NCBI RefSeq assembly: GCF_000003815.2
Contig: NC_049986.1
Coordinates: forward strand, 15,829,496-15,893,495
Direction of reading: 5' to 3'
From: Branchiostoma floridae
Lineage: Eukaryota > Chordata > Leptocardii > Amphioxiformes > Branchiostomatidae
DNA: 64,000 bases
Made by a program: the position numbers and the translations under genes. Shown here piece by piece: positions 46,202-58,136 of this stretch (positions are counted from its first letter, which is position 1; each line of letters starts with the position of its first letter). Under the pieces are notes generated by a model. That model searched no databases, was not told where the DNA came from, and saw only the letters and a program-made list of their open reading frames with translations.

Positions 46202-47710
46202 GCACCGTTTTCTCGTCTTCAGCGACACGTCACACTTCGCAGCCGCCAGACACTTGTAGTTCTTCTTGTTCTGAATCGTCCTCTTAAAGAAACCTTTACA
46301 ACTCTCGCAGGAGAAGATGCCGTAGTGGAACCCGGAGATCTTGTCCCCGCAGACCGGGCACGGCTTGCCCACCGGGCTGTCCCCGTCGGCAGTCGTGGAG
46401 GAGCCCGGCTGGGAGCTGCTGTCCTCTCCTACCGAGTCGCTGCTGGTGCTGTCCGGTTGGCTCGTCTCCGGGAACGACTCCTCGCGTTTCACGGCGGGGG
46501 ACGGCGGAGACGTCTGCGAGGGGCCCGCCACCGGGGACGGCTCCTCGGGTAAGGAGATCGGCGAGCAGGGGCTGGGGAGGAACATGGGGGAAGACGGGGG
46601 GAGGAACATGCTCGGGTGGGACGTGGCGGGCATCATCCCCCCAAACATGGACCCCGTTGCCATGGGAACCATCGTGGGATAGGGATAGTTGGGAATCTTC
46701 TGGTTGTTGCCTCCTGGTGATGATCTGACGGGCGACTTCTGTCTGACTCTCTGTGGAGGGAGCATGTTCATGCCCACGGTTGGCATGGGGGGGTGGCCGG
46801 GGTGTAGGAGTCGGGGGGAGCCCTTCATCATGAGGTCCTTCTCTTGTAGAGACTGTCTACTGGCCAGGGAGGGGGGAGGGTGGTTTGGTACGTCTCTTTG
46901 GGTCGGCTCCATCAGAAAGGGGGATATCGGGATGCCGTTCTGACTCTTTCCTTTGGACATGTGTTGTTGTTGTTGTTGTTGTTGTCTCGCTCCCATGGAT
47001 TTTACCTCCCCGTTGGCGCTTGAAGTAATCTCCTTCCAGGAGGAGAGATCGAGGGCGTTTTGTGGTGGGGACCTTGTTCTTCTCTGTCCACCCTGCTTTT
47101 GGAGGGGACTTAAGGGGCCGTAGTTAGACTTGGGGCTGAGAGGGGAGGCCCAGTCGGTGCTGGACAAGGGAGTTCTAGGGGAGCAGATGGGGGAGTCCAA
47201 GTTGAAGTCCAGGTACGACATGGGAGAGCAGTAGGGAGTGGCGGGGGAATGTGGGGTGGACAGGCTGCCGTCAGACGTGGCAGGAGAGTTCCCCTTCCAC
47301 CTTTTGTCTTTCTTTGGAGGAGGGGTGGGGGGGAGGTAATCTTTGTCTCTCTGTGTTGCCCCGTCCCCATCGTCTTTCCTCTTCTCTCCACGTCTCTCCA
47401 CGGCTTCCATGTCTTGACCGTTCGCTGCTATCCCAGCAGGGTGGGACCTCCCGTCTGTGGAGGCATTGGGCCAGGGTACCTCGGTACCGGAGTATTTGGC
47501 AGACTTCGAGAACATCTTCCAGTGCACACGCAGGGGCAACTTCGGCGTCTTGAAGGTGGGCTTGGGTGGGCATAGAAGAGACCTCCCCAGGAAGATATGC
47601 TCCCCAAGAATTGGGTTGATTCCTTTGGATACTAGACTTTCAACAGTACTGACTTTGTCATAGGGTTGGTGGTTTTGAGCGCTGTCCATAGGAGCATTAT
47701 GTTCAGTCAT
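46154..47710 (-). CDS. NR5B: NR5B coding exon 1: N-terminal domain and DBD (finger 2 disrupted)
   Basis: Start ATG at 47710, the first in frame after a TGA at 47879-47881. The first ~445 residues are Pro/Ser-rich with a Gln run (residues near QQQQQQQ) and many SP sites; no known domain is visible. DBD: C451, C454, C468, C471 (finger 1) and C487, C493, C503 (finger 2). After RKRCP the expected segment with the eighth cysteine is replaced by 32 foreign bases (46167-46198) giving IGKGLRPF and a stop. MKLE and a good donor (GTGAGT at 46153) resume in the shifted frame. As written, the product would be 512 residues without FTZ-F1 box or LBD. Confidence 0.9.
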
Positions 47711-47885
47711 TGTGCTCGAGTGACCTACGTTTTCACCTGGTGAGCTACACTCGAACCCCTAAAAGGTTCACAATACCGGGGCATCCCGGGAGGGTGGAAC
47801 GGTTGTGAGACGCTCTGATGGGCTGGACGGACGGAGAAAGTCTGGAACTACTGTAGAGAAGAGATGACCGAGCACTATTCAGCAC
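47711..47885 (-). other. NR5B: NR5B 5'UTR part of first exon seen
   Basis: 175 bp between a strong acceptor (TTCTGTTTGTGCAG, ending at 47886) and the ATG. It contains an in-frame stop and an upstream ATG in CCCGGGATGCCCC that could act as a small upstream ORF. At least one further noncoding exon must lie above 47885; not found. Confidence 0.65.
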
Positions 47886-48397
47886 CTGCACAAACAGAAC
47901 AGAACAAGACATTAGTCCATGAAGACTACGAAAACTTTCTGTAACAGATAACATACTAATACACCAAATCCGTTCACTGGTAATGATGAAAGATGTCAGT
48001 GTACCCGGACAAGCCCTCCGCCCGCTCGTGGGAGGCCTGTTGTCATCGAACAAGTGCTCTAGAACCCATTCCTTACTTCGCTCATTAACTGACGTTACCA
48101 CCAAACTGTTTGAATGCGCAAGTCTCCAGACGGATAGCAGAATAGCGAATATACTACTATCTGGATGGTACCCAGGCTAACCTTCATCGACGTAACATAC
48201 TAATATTCTGCCACCTATAGCTAAAACTCTAACTGAAAACACAACGAGGGCCATACTGGTTTGTCAGCATCATTGCATAGTAAAAGAGTGAACATGATCT
48301 TGTACCATTTTAGCTCACTGAAGAGTTATTCTTTCACTGGTCATAATAAGACAGACCGGTCGAGAATACAGATGTTATGCACAGCAGTTGCACTGGG

Positions 48398-48612
48398 TGT
48401 CTGTGTGGCGCAACAGCTAGAGCGTTGGAATCAGAATCAGTAGGTCCTGAGTTCGATACTCGCCGTGCCCCTGCCCCCATGACGGTGGAGTGACGCCCAC
48501 CGAGCCTAACGGCTAATCTGTCTTAAGGTGCCAAAAACACCTATGGATTTGGTGCTGCCACTGTGTCAACATCTGCACACTTGCCACTAAGACCCATGAA
48601 TTTTTTTTTTTA
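48398..48612 (+). mobile_element. tRNA-derived SINE
   Basis: Head GTGTGGCGCAACAGCTAGAG (A-box-like) and GAGTTCGATACTCGCC (B-box), body GGTGGAGTGACGCCCACCGA and CTTAAGGTGCCAAAAACACC, ending in a run of ten or more T. It differs from the other SINE families in the window. Confidence 0.85.
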
Positions 48613-48980
48613 TATGCACAGCAGTCTGTACAGGGAAAAGGTTCTTTTCGGCCAGCACAATGAACACTGAACCATGGCTTCATATTTCATCCTAAAGATT
48701 GTAACCCTTTCCAAAAGAGTGCACGTCACATGAGCGACACAACTGGGATTCAAAGTACCAACTTTATGGTCTGTAAGCAGGATCACTAACCACTGGAGAG
48801 CGCACATGTTTCATGTATGATACCACAAAGAACAGTAGATAACCAGTAGATGTACTTTAAAAAAAACGCACTTCTCCGCTCTAAAATTAGGGATCAATAA
48901 TTCAATGCAAAACGACGCCTTCACAGTCATGATTTGCGTCACTGACTTTTACAATCCTAAGCTGCTATTTTAAGCTACGT

Positions 48981-49540
48981 TTCATTAAAATCTACGAACC
49001 AATCACATACATTTTTTGTACTAGTACAATCCTTGACAGCCCAGACAGAAGATGAACCCTCTGCCAATCATGAATCTTCTCTCATACACAGCAAATCCTT
49101 CTGTGAGATGCCCGACATACAGTTCCTAGAACTCCCTACACTTACATGTACTACTATTTTCAGGCACCGGTCCATTAAAATCTACGTACCAGTCACATAC
49201 ATGTACAAATTACAGTACAATCCTTGGCAGCCCCGGCAGAAGATAAAACCTCTGTCAATTATGAATCTTCTCTCATACACTTGACAGCAAATCTTTCCGT
49301 GAGATATGGCCAACATACAGTTCCTAGAAGTCCCTACACTTACATGTACTACAGTAACTATTTTCAGGCACCTATGGCATTTATATGTCATTAAAATCTA
49401 AGACCCAGTCACATACATGTACAATCCTTGGCAGCCCTGGCAGAAGATAAAACCTCTGTCAATTATGAATCTTCTCTCATACACTTGACGGCAAATCTTT
49501 CCGTGTGATGGCCAGCAGTTCCTACACTTACCTCGTACAT
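48981..49540. repeat. Three tandem units, about 190-220 bp
   Basis: Units start near 48981, 49170 and 49388 with TTAAAATCTACG-ACCAGTC. They share ACAATCCTTGGCAGCC, ATGAATCTTCTCTCATACAC and ACAGTTCCTAGAA-TCCCTAC. Moderate divergence; noncoding. Confidence 0.85.
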
Positions 49541-50410
49541 GACGCAAATGGGAGGACTTAAACATGCCTGTGTCTCTTTATATCCGTGCGGAGCTGTGGT
49601 CCTGTCTGACCTGTGGGCTTTTATCTGCCAGCTCCAATTTTTACATGGGCCTGCACATTTGATTGACTTATCTCCACAAAGAAAAAGAAGGCGGTGCACT
49701 CTCTGACAACTTCCTGGGAAAGCCAGCACAGAATGTGGCCGCTTGTTTGTCATGACCACCCGTTGGGCAAACCCTTTGGGACGTCCCCCTTTTTTTCAGG
49801 GTCCAATTTTCCCCCTCAGAAAAGTCCAGACCCTGTGTCAGGGAGCTCTCTCCATGCATTTTAAGGTCAGTTGGCACAACAGACACACATTCCTGGGAAC
49901 AGGTTAGCTGCAGCATTTTCAGGTGACCTTACGTAACCTCCAGTGATCTAACAGGGCAAAGTGTAACTGGACAGTCCATACAACCAAAGACCTATATGTC
50001 AAGAATTGTCTCTACTATTTTCAAAAGATTTAAAGAGCCTTTGTGATACCCTGTGATAGCACAAAACTGATGATAGATGATAGAAAAGATAGTAACCTGA
50101 ATACTAAAGACCAGCATATATATCTCATGACCTGGTTTTCAATACCCTCTGTACAACTGGACTCTCTCCTCTATTTTCCCGTCCTCAAAAGAGTGTACAG
50201 CAGAGACATGAACCGATTTGAATACCACCTTTATGTCAAGGACTGTCTGTGTTCATTCTAAAGCTGGGTCACAGGCGAAAGACAGGGAGGATCCATGGGA
50301 AATTCCAGGCTGAATGCCGATGTGACCCATGGTCAAATTTTCATGTTATGCTCGGAGTCGGTGGGTCAGACAGGTGGAGGCATTCCTATGGTAACGAAAG
50401 CACGTAGATG

Positions 50411-50621
50411 TACTGTAACTGCAGAAACTTTCGCGGTGGTTTAATGTTTGCGGTTTTTGCGATGGCCGCTTCGCCTCGAACTTAAAACTACCGCAAAATT
50501 TTTTAATGGCAGTACGAGACTACAGTTCATGGTGCTACCGCTAACTTAAATCCACAACAAAAAGCTCTTTTTCTGGCTACCGCGAAATTAAATCCATGCA
50601 AACTTTAATACATTTACAGTA
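50411..50621 (-). mobile_element. MITE, TACTGTAAATGCA family, copy 3
   Basis: TACTGTAACTGCAGAAACTT at the left and CATTTACAGTA at the right; interior GGTAGCACCAT on the reverse strand and ACTACAGTTCATGGTGC match the family. Confidence 0.85.
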
Positions 50622-51683
50622 CCGTTTACAGACAGCCATTTTGTATGATGTCTGAGTGCTTGTACTGCATTTATATGTATAGATTTTTCAAGTTATAGTT
50701 AATAACTGTCATTCAACATAAACAAATTGCTTACTACGAATGTTTGGTCCCACATCCGCTGACCTTCGTCAGAAGTGGCAATACAATTACTCCTGACGAA
50801 GATTGACGGATGAACACTAGACTGAAAATTTGAGGGAGCGATTTGTCTGCGTTGAATGATGACAGTTATTAACTCTAACATGGATTGTACCAACACAGAT
50901 GAGCTTTCATATAGGACCTAGGATACATTTTTTACTGATCCTCCAGACACTGAATAACAGATATACTTAAATATAATTGACTCAAACAATGTACAAAAAA
51001 GGATACAATTCTAACCCTTTTAATTTGTAATTTAACATCTTTTTTGAATGTCAGATTGGACCACGAGGGACAATACAGGCACTGCTTATCAAATGGCAGC
51101 AATATAGGACTTATATCCTTGTGGAGTAACTATTGCAAAGGATAGTGGGAAGTTATGCATCATCATTTTTATCTCCTCAACCATACAAGAGATACAGATG
51201 CCACGACTAGAGTCCATAAGATCGAGATTATCTCGGCAAGGAAGCATCCGATTGGCAAGCGGTTAAGTCACTAACAGGCCATCTCTCACTGAAAAAATGT
51301 TTTCTTTCAGTTTGAACTTTGATGAAAGAAACTACATGTTTTTAAGCAACACACCAACCTACAGTACCAGCAACTTCAGTGATGGAAAAAATCGTAAATC
51401 TGGCTGCAATTCTCGCTAGCAAAGTAAGGCACGAAATCCTTTCATCACGAGCAAGCAAACACAACACTGTCTCTTTCACTTCCATACAAGGGACAGTGAT
51501 CCCTGTCTGACCCCTATTCAACTCCAAATAGTCCAATGACCCCTGCTTCTGTGCCTGAATTGGCCAATGAATGGGACTGAAATGAATGGGGTTGCAGGGT
51601 CACTAAACCTTATGGTTGGGTTCCCAGAGGAAAATGGCTGTCCTGGTGCCAGCATTAGACCACAAGTGGATCTTTCCTACATC

Positions 51684-51900
51684 TACTGTAACTCTTGACA
51701 TTTTTGCCATGGTTTTATGTTCATGGTTTTGACAAGTGACTGCTTCACTGTGAACTTGAACCTACTGCAAAATATTTTGTTTCTATTACTGTACAGTGAG
51801 TGACTATAGCGCCATCGCGAACATAAAATCCCCGCCAAAGAAAATCTTCTTCTCCTTATAATGGAATCATCTCACAGCAAACTTAAAAGCATTTACAGTA
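51684..51900 (-). mobile_element. MITE, TACTGTAAATGCA family, copy 4 (diverged)
   Basis: TACTGTAACTCTTGACATTT at the left, AAAAGCATTTACAGTA at the right. Interior words GTGACTATAGCGCCATCGCG and ACTGCTTCACTGTGAACTTG correspond to the family at lower identity. Confidence 0.75.
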
Positions 51901-54827
51901 CTTTTCTAACACATTTCTATAGCCTGTTGAAAGGAAGGCTGATGCACAATTCTTCAGAAGGGGAGAGACTGTTATTCAGGTTGGTGGGAAAAGGTTACGT
52001 CTGGTCAGGAGGACGCCTTAACCTTGATCTCATCTTGGCGACAGGGGTCACTGTTCAATGCCAGTCTTCATTCAAGCAAAAGACTTCAAATCAAGGCCTG
52101 CTCTGGGAAAATGTAGATGACATACTTTGTATGGATCAATTCAGTTAATAACTCATACACAACTAAAGTCATGAAGTGCTCTCTATATTATCAATGTCTA
52201 AAAAACTACATGTAAAGAATCCAAAGAAACAAAGATGAAGAAACTTGACAGGCTGGATATATACATTTGTATACCAAGAAATCAGCAAATATAAACTTTA
52301 AGCTTGAAATTAGCGATTTTCTTTAAAGGCTTTTGAATGAGGTACCTAAAATTTCCTATGATTCACCCAAATCATGCATCTATGCAATGTATGATGGCAG
52401 TAGATACTTGCATGGACATTAGGGCCCCAGTGATCTATCGCTTAAAGGATCAGTAATCCAGAAAACCCAGCTCCCTCTGAAAATATCTCCCATTATGGAC
52501 TGCAGCCCTATCATTCACTCTTTCTCTATAGGCAGTCTAATCAGCAAGGAAGACCGCAAAGATACATCACAAACCCCCCAAGGGTTCCAAGAGCAAGGCA
52601 CAACTACATGGTACATGTATTTTTAGAACTAGCAGACAATCTAGGTTTAGACACAAAAACCAAAGATCAATCCTTCTCCTTGGTGCTGAAATACCATCTA
52701 TATAAGGCCATGTGGATTTGATTAAATGGATGGCATCCTTTGGGAGCACCAAAACTGATTCGAGCATGCAAATAAACAAAGTTTGACTAAGTAAAAAGTT
52801 GCCTTCGTTATAAAATCTAAGTGGTCAGGAAGGTTGAACATCATCATCATCTGCATTCACTTGTGGTTGAGCATCAAAGTTCATGTCTATTACTTGCCTC
52901 AGCTATTGCTTGTGGATGACGTGTCTCATGTGGCTACTCAAGCCCAGGGCAGTATGGAATAGTCTGGAACACTTAGTACAGGGCAGGGTGAACATATATA
53001 TGACTGAACACACAGAATATGGTATACCAATTAATAGATTCTTCATTTTTTGTTCTTTCACATCTTCTTTGACCTGTCCTGAATTTCTGGAGATCTTTGC
53101 AACATTTCATCTGTTTGATCTTAACATGCCGATTTTTGTGTCATAGAGGACAGAATGGCCAAATTTTTGTCTGTTTAACGGTGGCTATAACCTCTAAAAA
53201 TAGAAACTTTGAATCTGTCTCAAACTTCTCCCCACTGCCTATCCCCATAACCAATATAAATTTGGTGACAAACAGTTATCTTAGCAGGATGCCGGTAATT
53301 ATTAACTGTAATTATTAGAAAATGATATTTTTAATTAGATGAAAACAATTATTTTATAATAACTACAGATCATTTTAGAAGATATCAAGTTGTGCAAACA
53401 TGAGTTTGTAGCTTTCATCACTATGAAAAACTGAGCTTCATTGCAGTGGTATGAACCAAAGTTCTGTATTTTCTCATACAAAAAATAATATTTGGGGCAA
53501 TAAAACCTGATGACATCATCCAAAAAAAACAGATTTAGAATTCTCTCATGCCCATCTATCAATATTTGTTATGGCTCCATTCTTTCCTAATTCATTACTG
53601 AGAAAACAATGGAAGGTCAACTTTAGATAAGCAATGCCAATTTAGCTAACCTTAAAACCTTTAAAAAGAAGCTACAGAAGCTGTGAATTGTCCATTCACT
53701 GATTAAGACTTTCCAGTCAAAAATTTGAGTCAATTTCCGTAAAATCATACTCAAGCTTTATTTTTTACCCACTTGCTAAAGAATTCAAAGCACATCTTCC
53801 TTTCAGCTTCACAGCTAGGATATAAAATAAATCTCTCCAGCAAGATTTCTCCAGTGTCAGTGACAAAAGATACAGGATGGCTGTCTGAAACGTCTGACCA
53901 TTTCCCAAACCATATCCAGTTGCTTGAGTTACTGCTATTTGACGTATCTTATCACCTGGATGTCTAACCTTCATCGACGCACGTTTCCCTAGTTCTAAGC
54001 CAGCCCATTAACTCTAAGCCCCATTTGGCACAACACTTCCAGCTGCCTATGTAACAAAGATTTAATGTGCTTGTTACAAGGTATTGATAATGACTGTGAT
54101 AGACTGTTGATGTTCAGGACACGGTGGGCAACCATAAGTCAAGTGAAGGCAGGAAATCCCAGAGAACATTTTAACTCAATACACCTTAATCTTCCAAAAA
54201 AGCGCAATACACTGATAATATGGTATCGTATTTACTGCTCCATATATGTAAAGCTGGACATTTGTATTGTCTACATATAGCTCCAGGGAGGGATAGACTA
54301 CACGGCATATCGTCATCACCTAATCCCTACTCTCTATAGTTCGCAGGGGACTAATAGACTTGATTTTGAGGTAGGCTGAAAAGAAGTCGTTCAAAGTTGA
54401 AACAACAGTTGTAGTCATGCAAGTTCATGTCTTGAAGTTCATTATTTTTCAATCCCAACAAGCAAATGAGCTTCTCTGCGTGCCATTAGGCATGGGTTAG
54501 TAACCACCAATGATAATATCCACTCTGCAGCTTTTGCTGTATTGGCACAAGATATTTTCTGTGCTGGCTTCACAACAGTACATGTTCCATGGTATCAGAT
54601 TCAATATAGGAGTAATCAATCTAAATAGAAATCTGCGTGCAGAGACTTTGCTCAAGGAATGAACAGTCCCTTGCCGGTTGAGTGGGTTCAATCTACTGCA
54701 CTTCATGCAATTTGTTGGAAGTAATAGTAACTTAGTGTACTATTTGTACAAACCCCTGCTTATTACCTGCATGTATGCAGGTATGGTTTTCACGGGCGTG
54801 GGAAAATTTGGAAGCTGGGGATTTAGG

Positions 54828-55420
54828 GCGCTGTATCTCGAGAACGGATGGTGCGAGCGCGACGATTTTTGGTACGTGGGTTGGGGGTGGTGGCCTGACA
54901 CTCAAGTTTGATTTTGGGCCTCCTGGCGCTTGAACTTGACATTGCAGGTGGCATTTTTGGTGTTTTGGGGGCACTTTTGGCGCTGTGTGTCCGGAACGAT
55001 ACGCACCATTGCGACGATTTTTGGTGCATGGGTGGGAAGCTGTTGCCTGTTGCCTAGGATTGACTTGGGGCCTTGTCGCGTTTGAACTTGACGCGGCAGG
55101 TCGAATTTTGTGTCCGGGAGGGGTGTTTCCGGAGTTATATCTTCTGAACGGTTGGTGCGGGCGCGATGATATTTGGCACATGTGTCGGCGGTGGCTGAAT
55201 AATTCTCAATTTTGATTTTGGCGCCCTTGGTGCTTGAACTTGACATTTTAGGCTACCTTTTGTGCGGGCACGGGGCGTGCGCTGTATCTCCGGAACGCAA
55301 GGTGCCATTGTGTTGCTATTTGGTACGTGAGTTGTTGGTGGTGTCCTGGTGGTGAGGTTTGATTTTGGGCCTCCTAGTGCTTGAACTTGATACTGTATAG
55401 GTTGACCCTGTTTTGGTGTG
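54828..55420. repeat. Satellite-like array, four units of about 150 bp
   Basis: Units begin near 54828, 54979, 55129 and 55278 with forms of GCGCTGTATCTCCGGAACG. Each contains GCGACGATTTTTGGTRCRTG, TTGATTTTGGGCC and GCTTGAACTTGACATT. Spacing is 151, 150 and 149 bp. More GC-rich than the surroundings. Open frames through it (for example minus 54732-55181) repeat with the same period and are not credible genes. Confidence 0.9.
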
Positions 55421-56828
55421 GTTGGGGCATCCTCCCAATATCTGCTTGGTTCTGAAAACAGATTACGGTTGGGTGTAGAACCATCATCTGGCCTGGGGCA
55501 ACCTTCAATGTATCAGGTTACTTTGTATCCCCTGTCTTAGTGGCACTGACGGTGTGCCAGATGACGGGAGTGTACCAGATGATATATCTGTTGGTCAGGT
55601 ATAATTGGAGTTTGCTTATTACTCTTTGTGGTGTTTCTAGAGCTGTATAGTACTGAGTTTAAAGTTCTGGTACAAGTTCCTTTACCCTGTTGGCAATCAT
55701 GGTTGAACTTGAACTTAAACAGAAGAAGATGCAATTTTCTAATGTGGAGGAGAACTGTATAGAGCGTGGGCATAAGAGAAAGGTATGTGTATGATTTGTC
55801 CTGTGTTTCTTTTTGTTTCTTTGGTAATGCCATTTCCAATTCCATACTGTATACAGGTAATTTGTAGTTTTGGGCTAGTCATATTCGCTTGGTTTTTGGG
55901 CCTGCTTAATCTATAGTACAGGCAGGGTTAAGTGGTGGAGGCTTAGCTTGGTTCTGTTTTAAATTCAGTATCGTTTGTTGCATTTTGTCGCGGCAAATAT
56001 ATGATGAAATTCCCCTTCTAAGCAACTGCTCATTGGTTTGGGGGGATGTTTGCTGGGTGTTTGCTCTGACTACAACAGCTTCTGAAGTTTTCAAAGCTTC
56101 CATTGCCAGCAGCTTGCCATCTATAAATGGGATTGACAAGGACATTTTTCATAGTAAATTATGCTGTTAAATTTGGCTTAGATACTACAGGAGATTTAAA
56201 TTTGGGTTGGATGGATTGAATGAAAATATCATACCACCCTGGGGACTAACTGTTGCTGCTGCATCATGGGGGCCAGCACTATTCATATTGTCTAATGTCT
56301 ATGGAACTACTATAAAAGTATCATTGGTCAAATTATGCAAGTAACCTTCCGATGTCAAGTGAATAACACCCCAGAAATAAATCTTTAATAAATATCATTG
56401 GAAGAACACAAACCAAGGAGATTTAGCAGCTGCATTAGGTCAGTACATTGAAATAGGAAGATATTAGTACTGAATATATCATGTGACAGAGTAACTACAT
56501 GTACATGGGCCATCTGAGACAAAAAAAAGGTTGCGTCTCAACAACTTCAAGGTACTGTGGTTGGTTACATACTTAAGAAATCCAAAATAAGTAATGTTCA
56601 TCCATGTCCAAACTTACAAATTCAGAAAATGGAATTTCAGACTTTTGCATGGTGCACAACCAACAGGGTAAAAAGCTCATTTTTCCAACCACGTACCACA
56701 GACAAAAAGGCAAAAATACACAATAGGTCTACAGAAACCCAATACATTTCATGCAGGCCTGAGGTCTACGAACTCTTGTTCATATTGAAGTAGACACAGA
56801 AATTGAATGCTTTCCATGGCATATAATA

Positions 56829-56872
56829 TACTGTAAATGTACTTAAGTTTGTGGGACATGAACTTCAATAGT
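56829..56872 (+). mobile_element. Fragment of the TACTGTAAATGCA MITE
   Basis: TACTGTAAATGTACTTAAGT then TTGTGGGACATGAACTTCA matches the left end of the family; the rest is lost. Confidence 0.5.
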
Positions 56873-57665
56873 GACCTATAATCTCACCTGTTCTAAGTAA
56901 ATGAGTAAAGGTAGACTTGAGTTAAGAAAGTGCTAGCGTAAATATTATACAAGGATTGTTTTAGTTCTGCATATTCTTTAGATACATAGCGATGCATGTG
57001 TGTAGATAAATAAGGGTAGGGTAGTGTTGAAAATGGCAAAGAAGTACATGTAAAATTTTCTAGTTAGTTAACAAGTTTAAAATCTAGTTATTTATGTTTC
57101 AAGGAAATGGAAGTGTTAGCAATGTAAATAGCTTAAAACATTCTTACAATTATCTGAAATTCATGATTTGTGAACAGAAATTGGGTGAAAAAATCTCACC
57201 TGTTCTCTGTGTAAACACCTGTTTCCTGACACACCAGGGATGTAAGGCTGAATACCAACAACAACCCAGCAACACCGGTACTAATCTCTGGCTCCACGTC
57301 ACAGGAACCTGTAGCAATAACAACAATACATGTAGCGAGGTCAGCTTAGGGAAAGGAAATTACTGAGAAAAAATATCGCTTCGGGCCAAGAGCCCCGGAA
57401 AGATGAGAAGACAATGATATCCTATCTACTGCGGTAGATAGGTGCAGAAATCATTTTAACTTAATCAGATTTGGCAGGGATGTCTCCAGGACCAGTCCTT
57501 CCTTCATAGAATGGAAAGTTGCATGTTAAAAATCTTAGTATTGGTAAAAAATGCATTTTCAAAAGCTCCCAAAACAACACAGGTTCTTAACATTTGTAAA
57601 ATGAATTTTCGTAACCTTAAAAAAAAAATGGGCTCCCATACAATGAGAGGGATGGAAAACATTTA

Positions 57666-58136
57666 CAGCAGCCCTGCTTAAATAGCCAGACAGTTAATTG
57701 CAGCACACGTTGCCTGACAATACAAGTGCATGTATGCCGCATGTATCCCGGCCTTGCATATATAGCAAAAGCATCATATGAACCCAGTGGCATCTAAGAC
57801 GCAAGATGGAAAAAATTAACAGCAGCCTTGCTAAATAGCCAGACAGTTAATTGCAGCACACGTTGCCGGACAATACACGTGCATGTATGCTGCATGTATG
57901 CCTGCCTTGCATGTAAAGCAATAAAGCAAAAGCGTCATATGATGAACTCAGTGGCATCTAAGACGCAAGATAGAAAAAAATTAACAGCAGCCTTGCTAAA
58001 TAGCCAGACAGTTAATTGCAGCACACGTTGCCGGACAATACATGTGCATGTATGCTGCATGTATGCCTGCCTTGCATGTAAAGCAATAAAGCAAAAGCGT
58101 CACATGATGAACCCTGTGGCATCTAAGACGCAAGAT
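57666..58136. repeat. Three tandem units of 154-165 bp
   Basis: Units start at 57666, 57820 and 57985 with CAGCAGCC-TGCT-AAATAGCC and share TTAATTGCAGCACACGTTGC, GCATGTATGCTGCATGTATG and GTGGCATCTAAGACGCAAGA. The last two are nearly identical, so their duplication is recent. A duplicated 132-codon open frame across them is a consequence of the repeat. Confidence 0.92.

Larger units (their letters stand above)
37246..47885 (-). other. NR5B: NR5B nuclear receptor gene (HR39-like), span from last coding exon to first exon seen
   Basis: Seven coding exons on the minus strand (46154-47710, 45425-45681, 44519-44668, 43002-43169, 40186-40261, 38584-38764, 37246-37375) are joined by GT-AG introns with matching phases. 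Intact, the protein would be about 839 residues: a ~445-residue Pro/Ser-rich A/B domain, DBD, FTZ-F1 box, hinge with a sumoylation motif, LBD, AF-2 and a 33-residue tail. Finger 1 ([19 protein letters not shown]) is characteristic of NR5B/HR39 and differs from NR5A ([13 protein letters not shown]). In this sequence the end of finger 2 is disrupted and the frame shifts by one base. NR5B is known in insects and other invertebrates and is absent from vertebrates. Confidence 0.92.

Noticed and set aside
46325-47663. Several plus- and minus-strand frames overlapping NR5B exon 1
   Set aside because: They are shadows of the GC-rich NR5B coding exon in other frames.
54732-55246. Overlapping minus-strand frames up to 149 codons
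   Set aside because: They follow the ~150-bp repeat period; the open frame is a by-product of the array.
57666-58136. CRISPR-like array
   Set aside because: Units are contiguous tandem repeats without unique spacers, in a eukaryotic genome.
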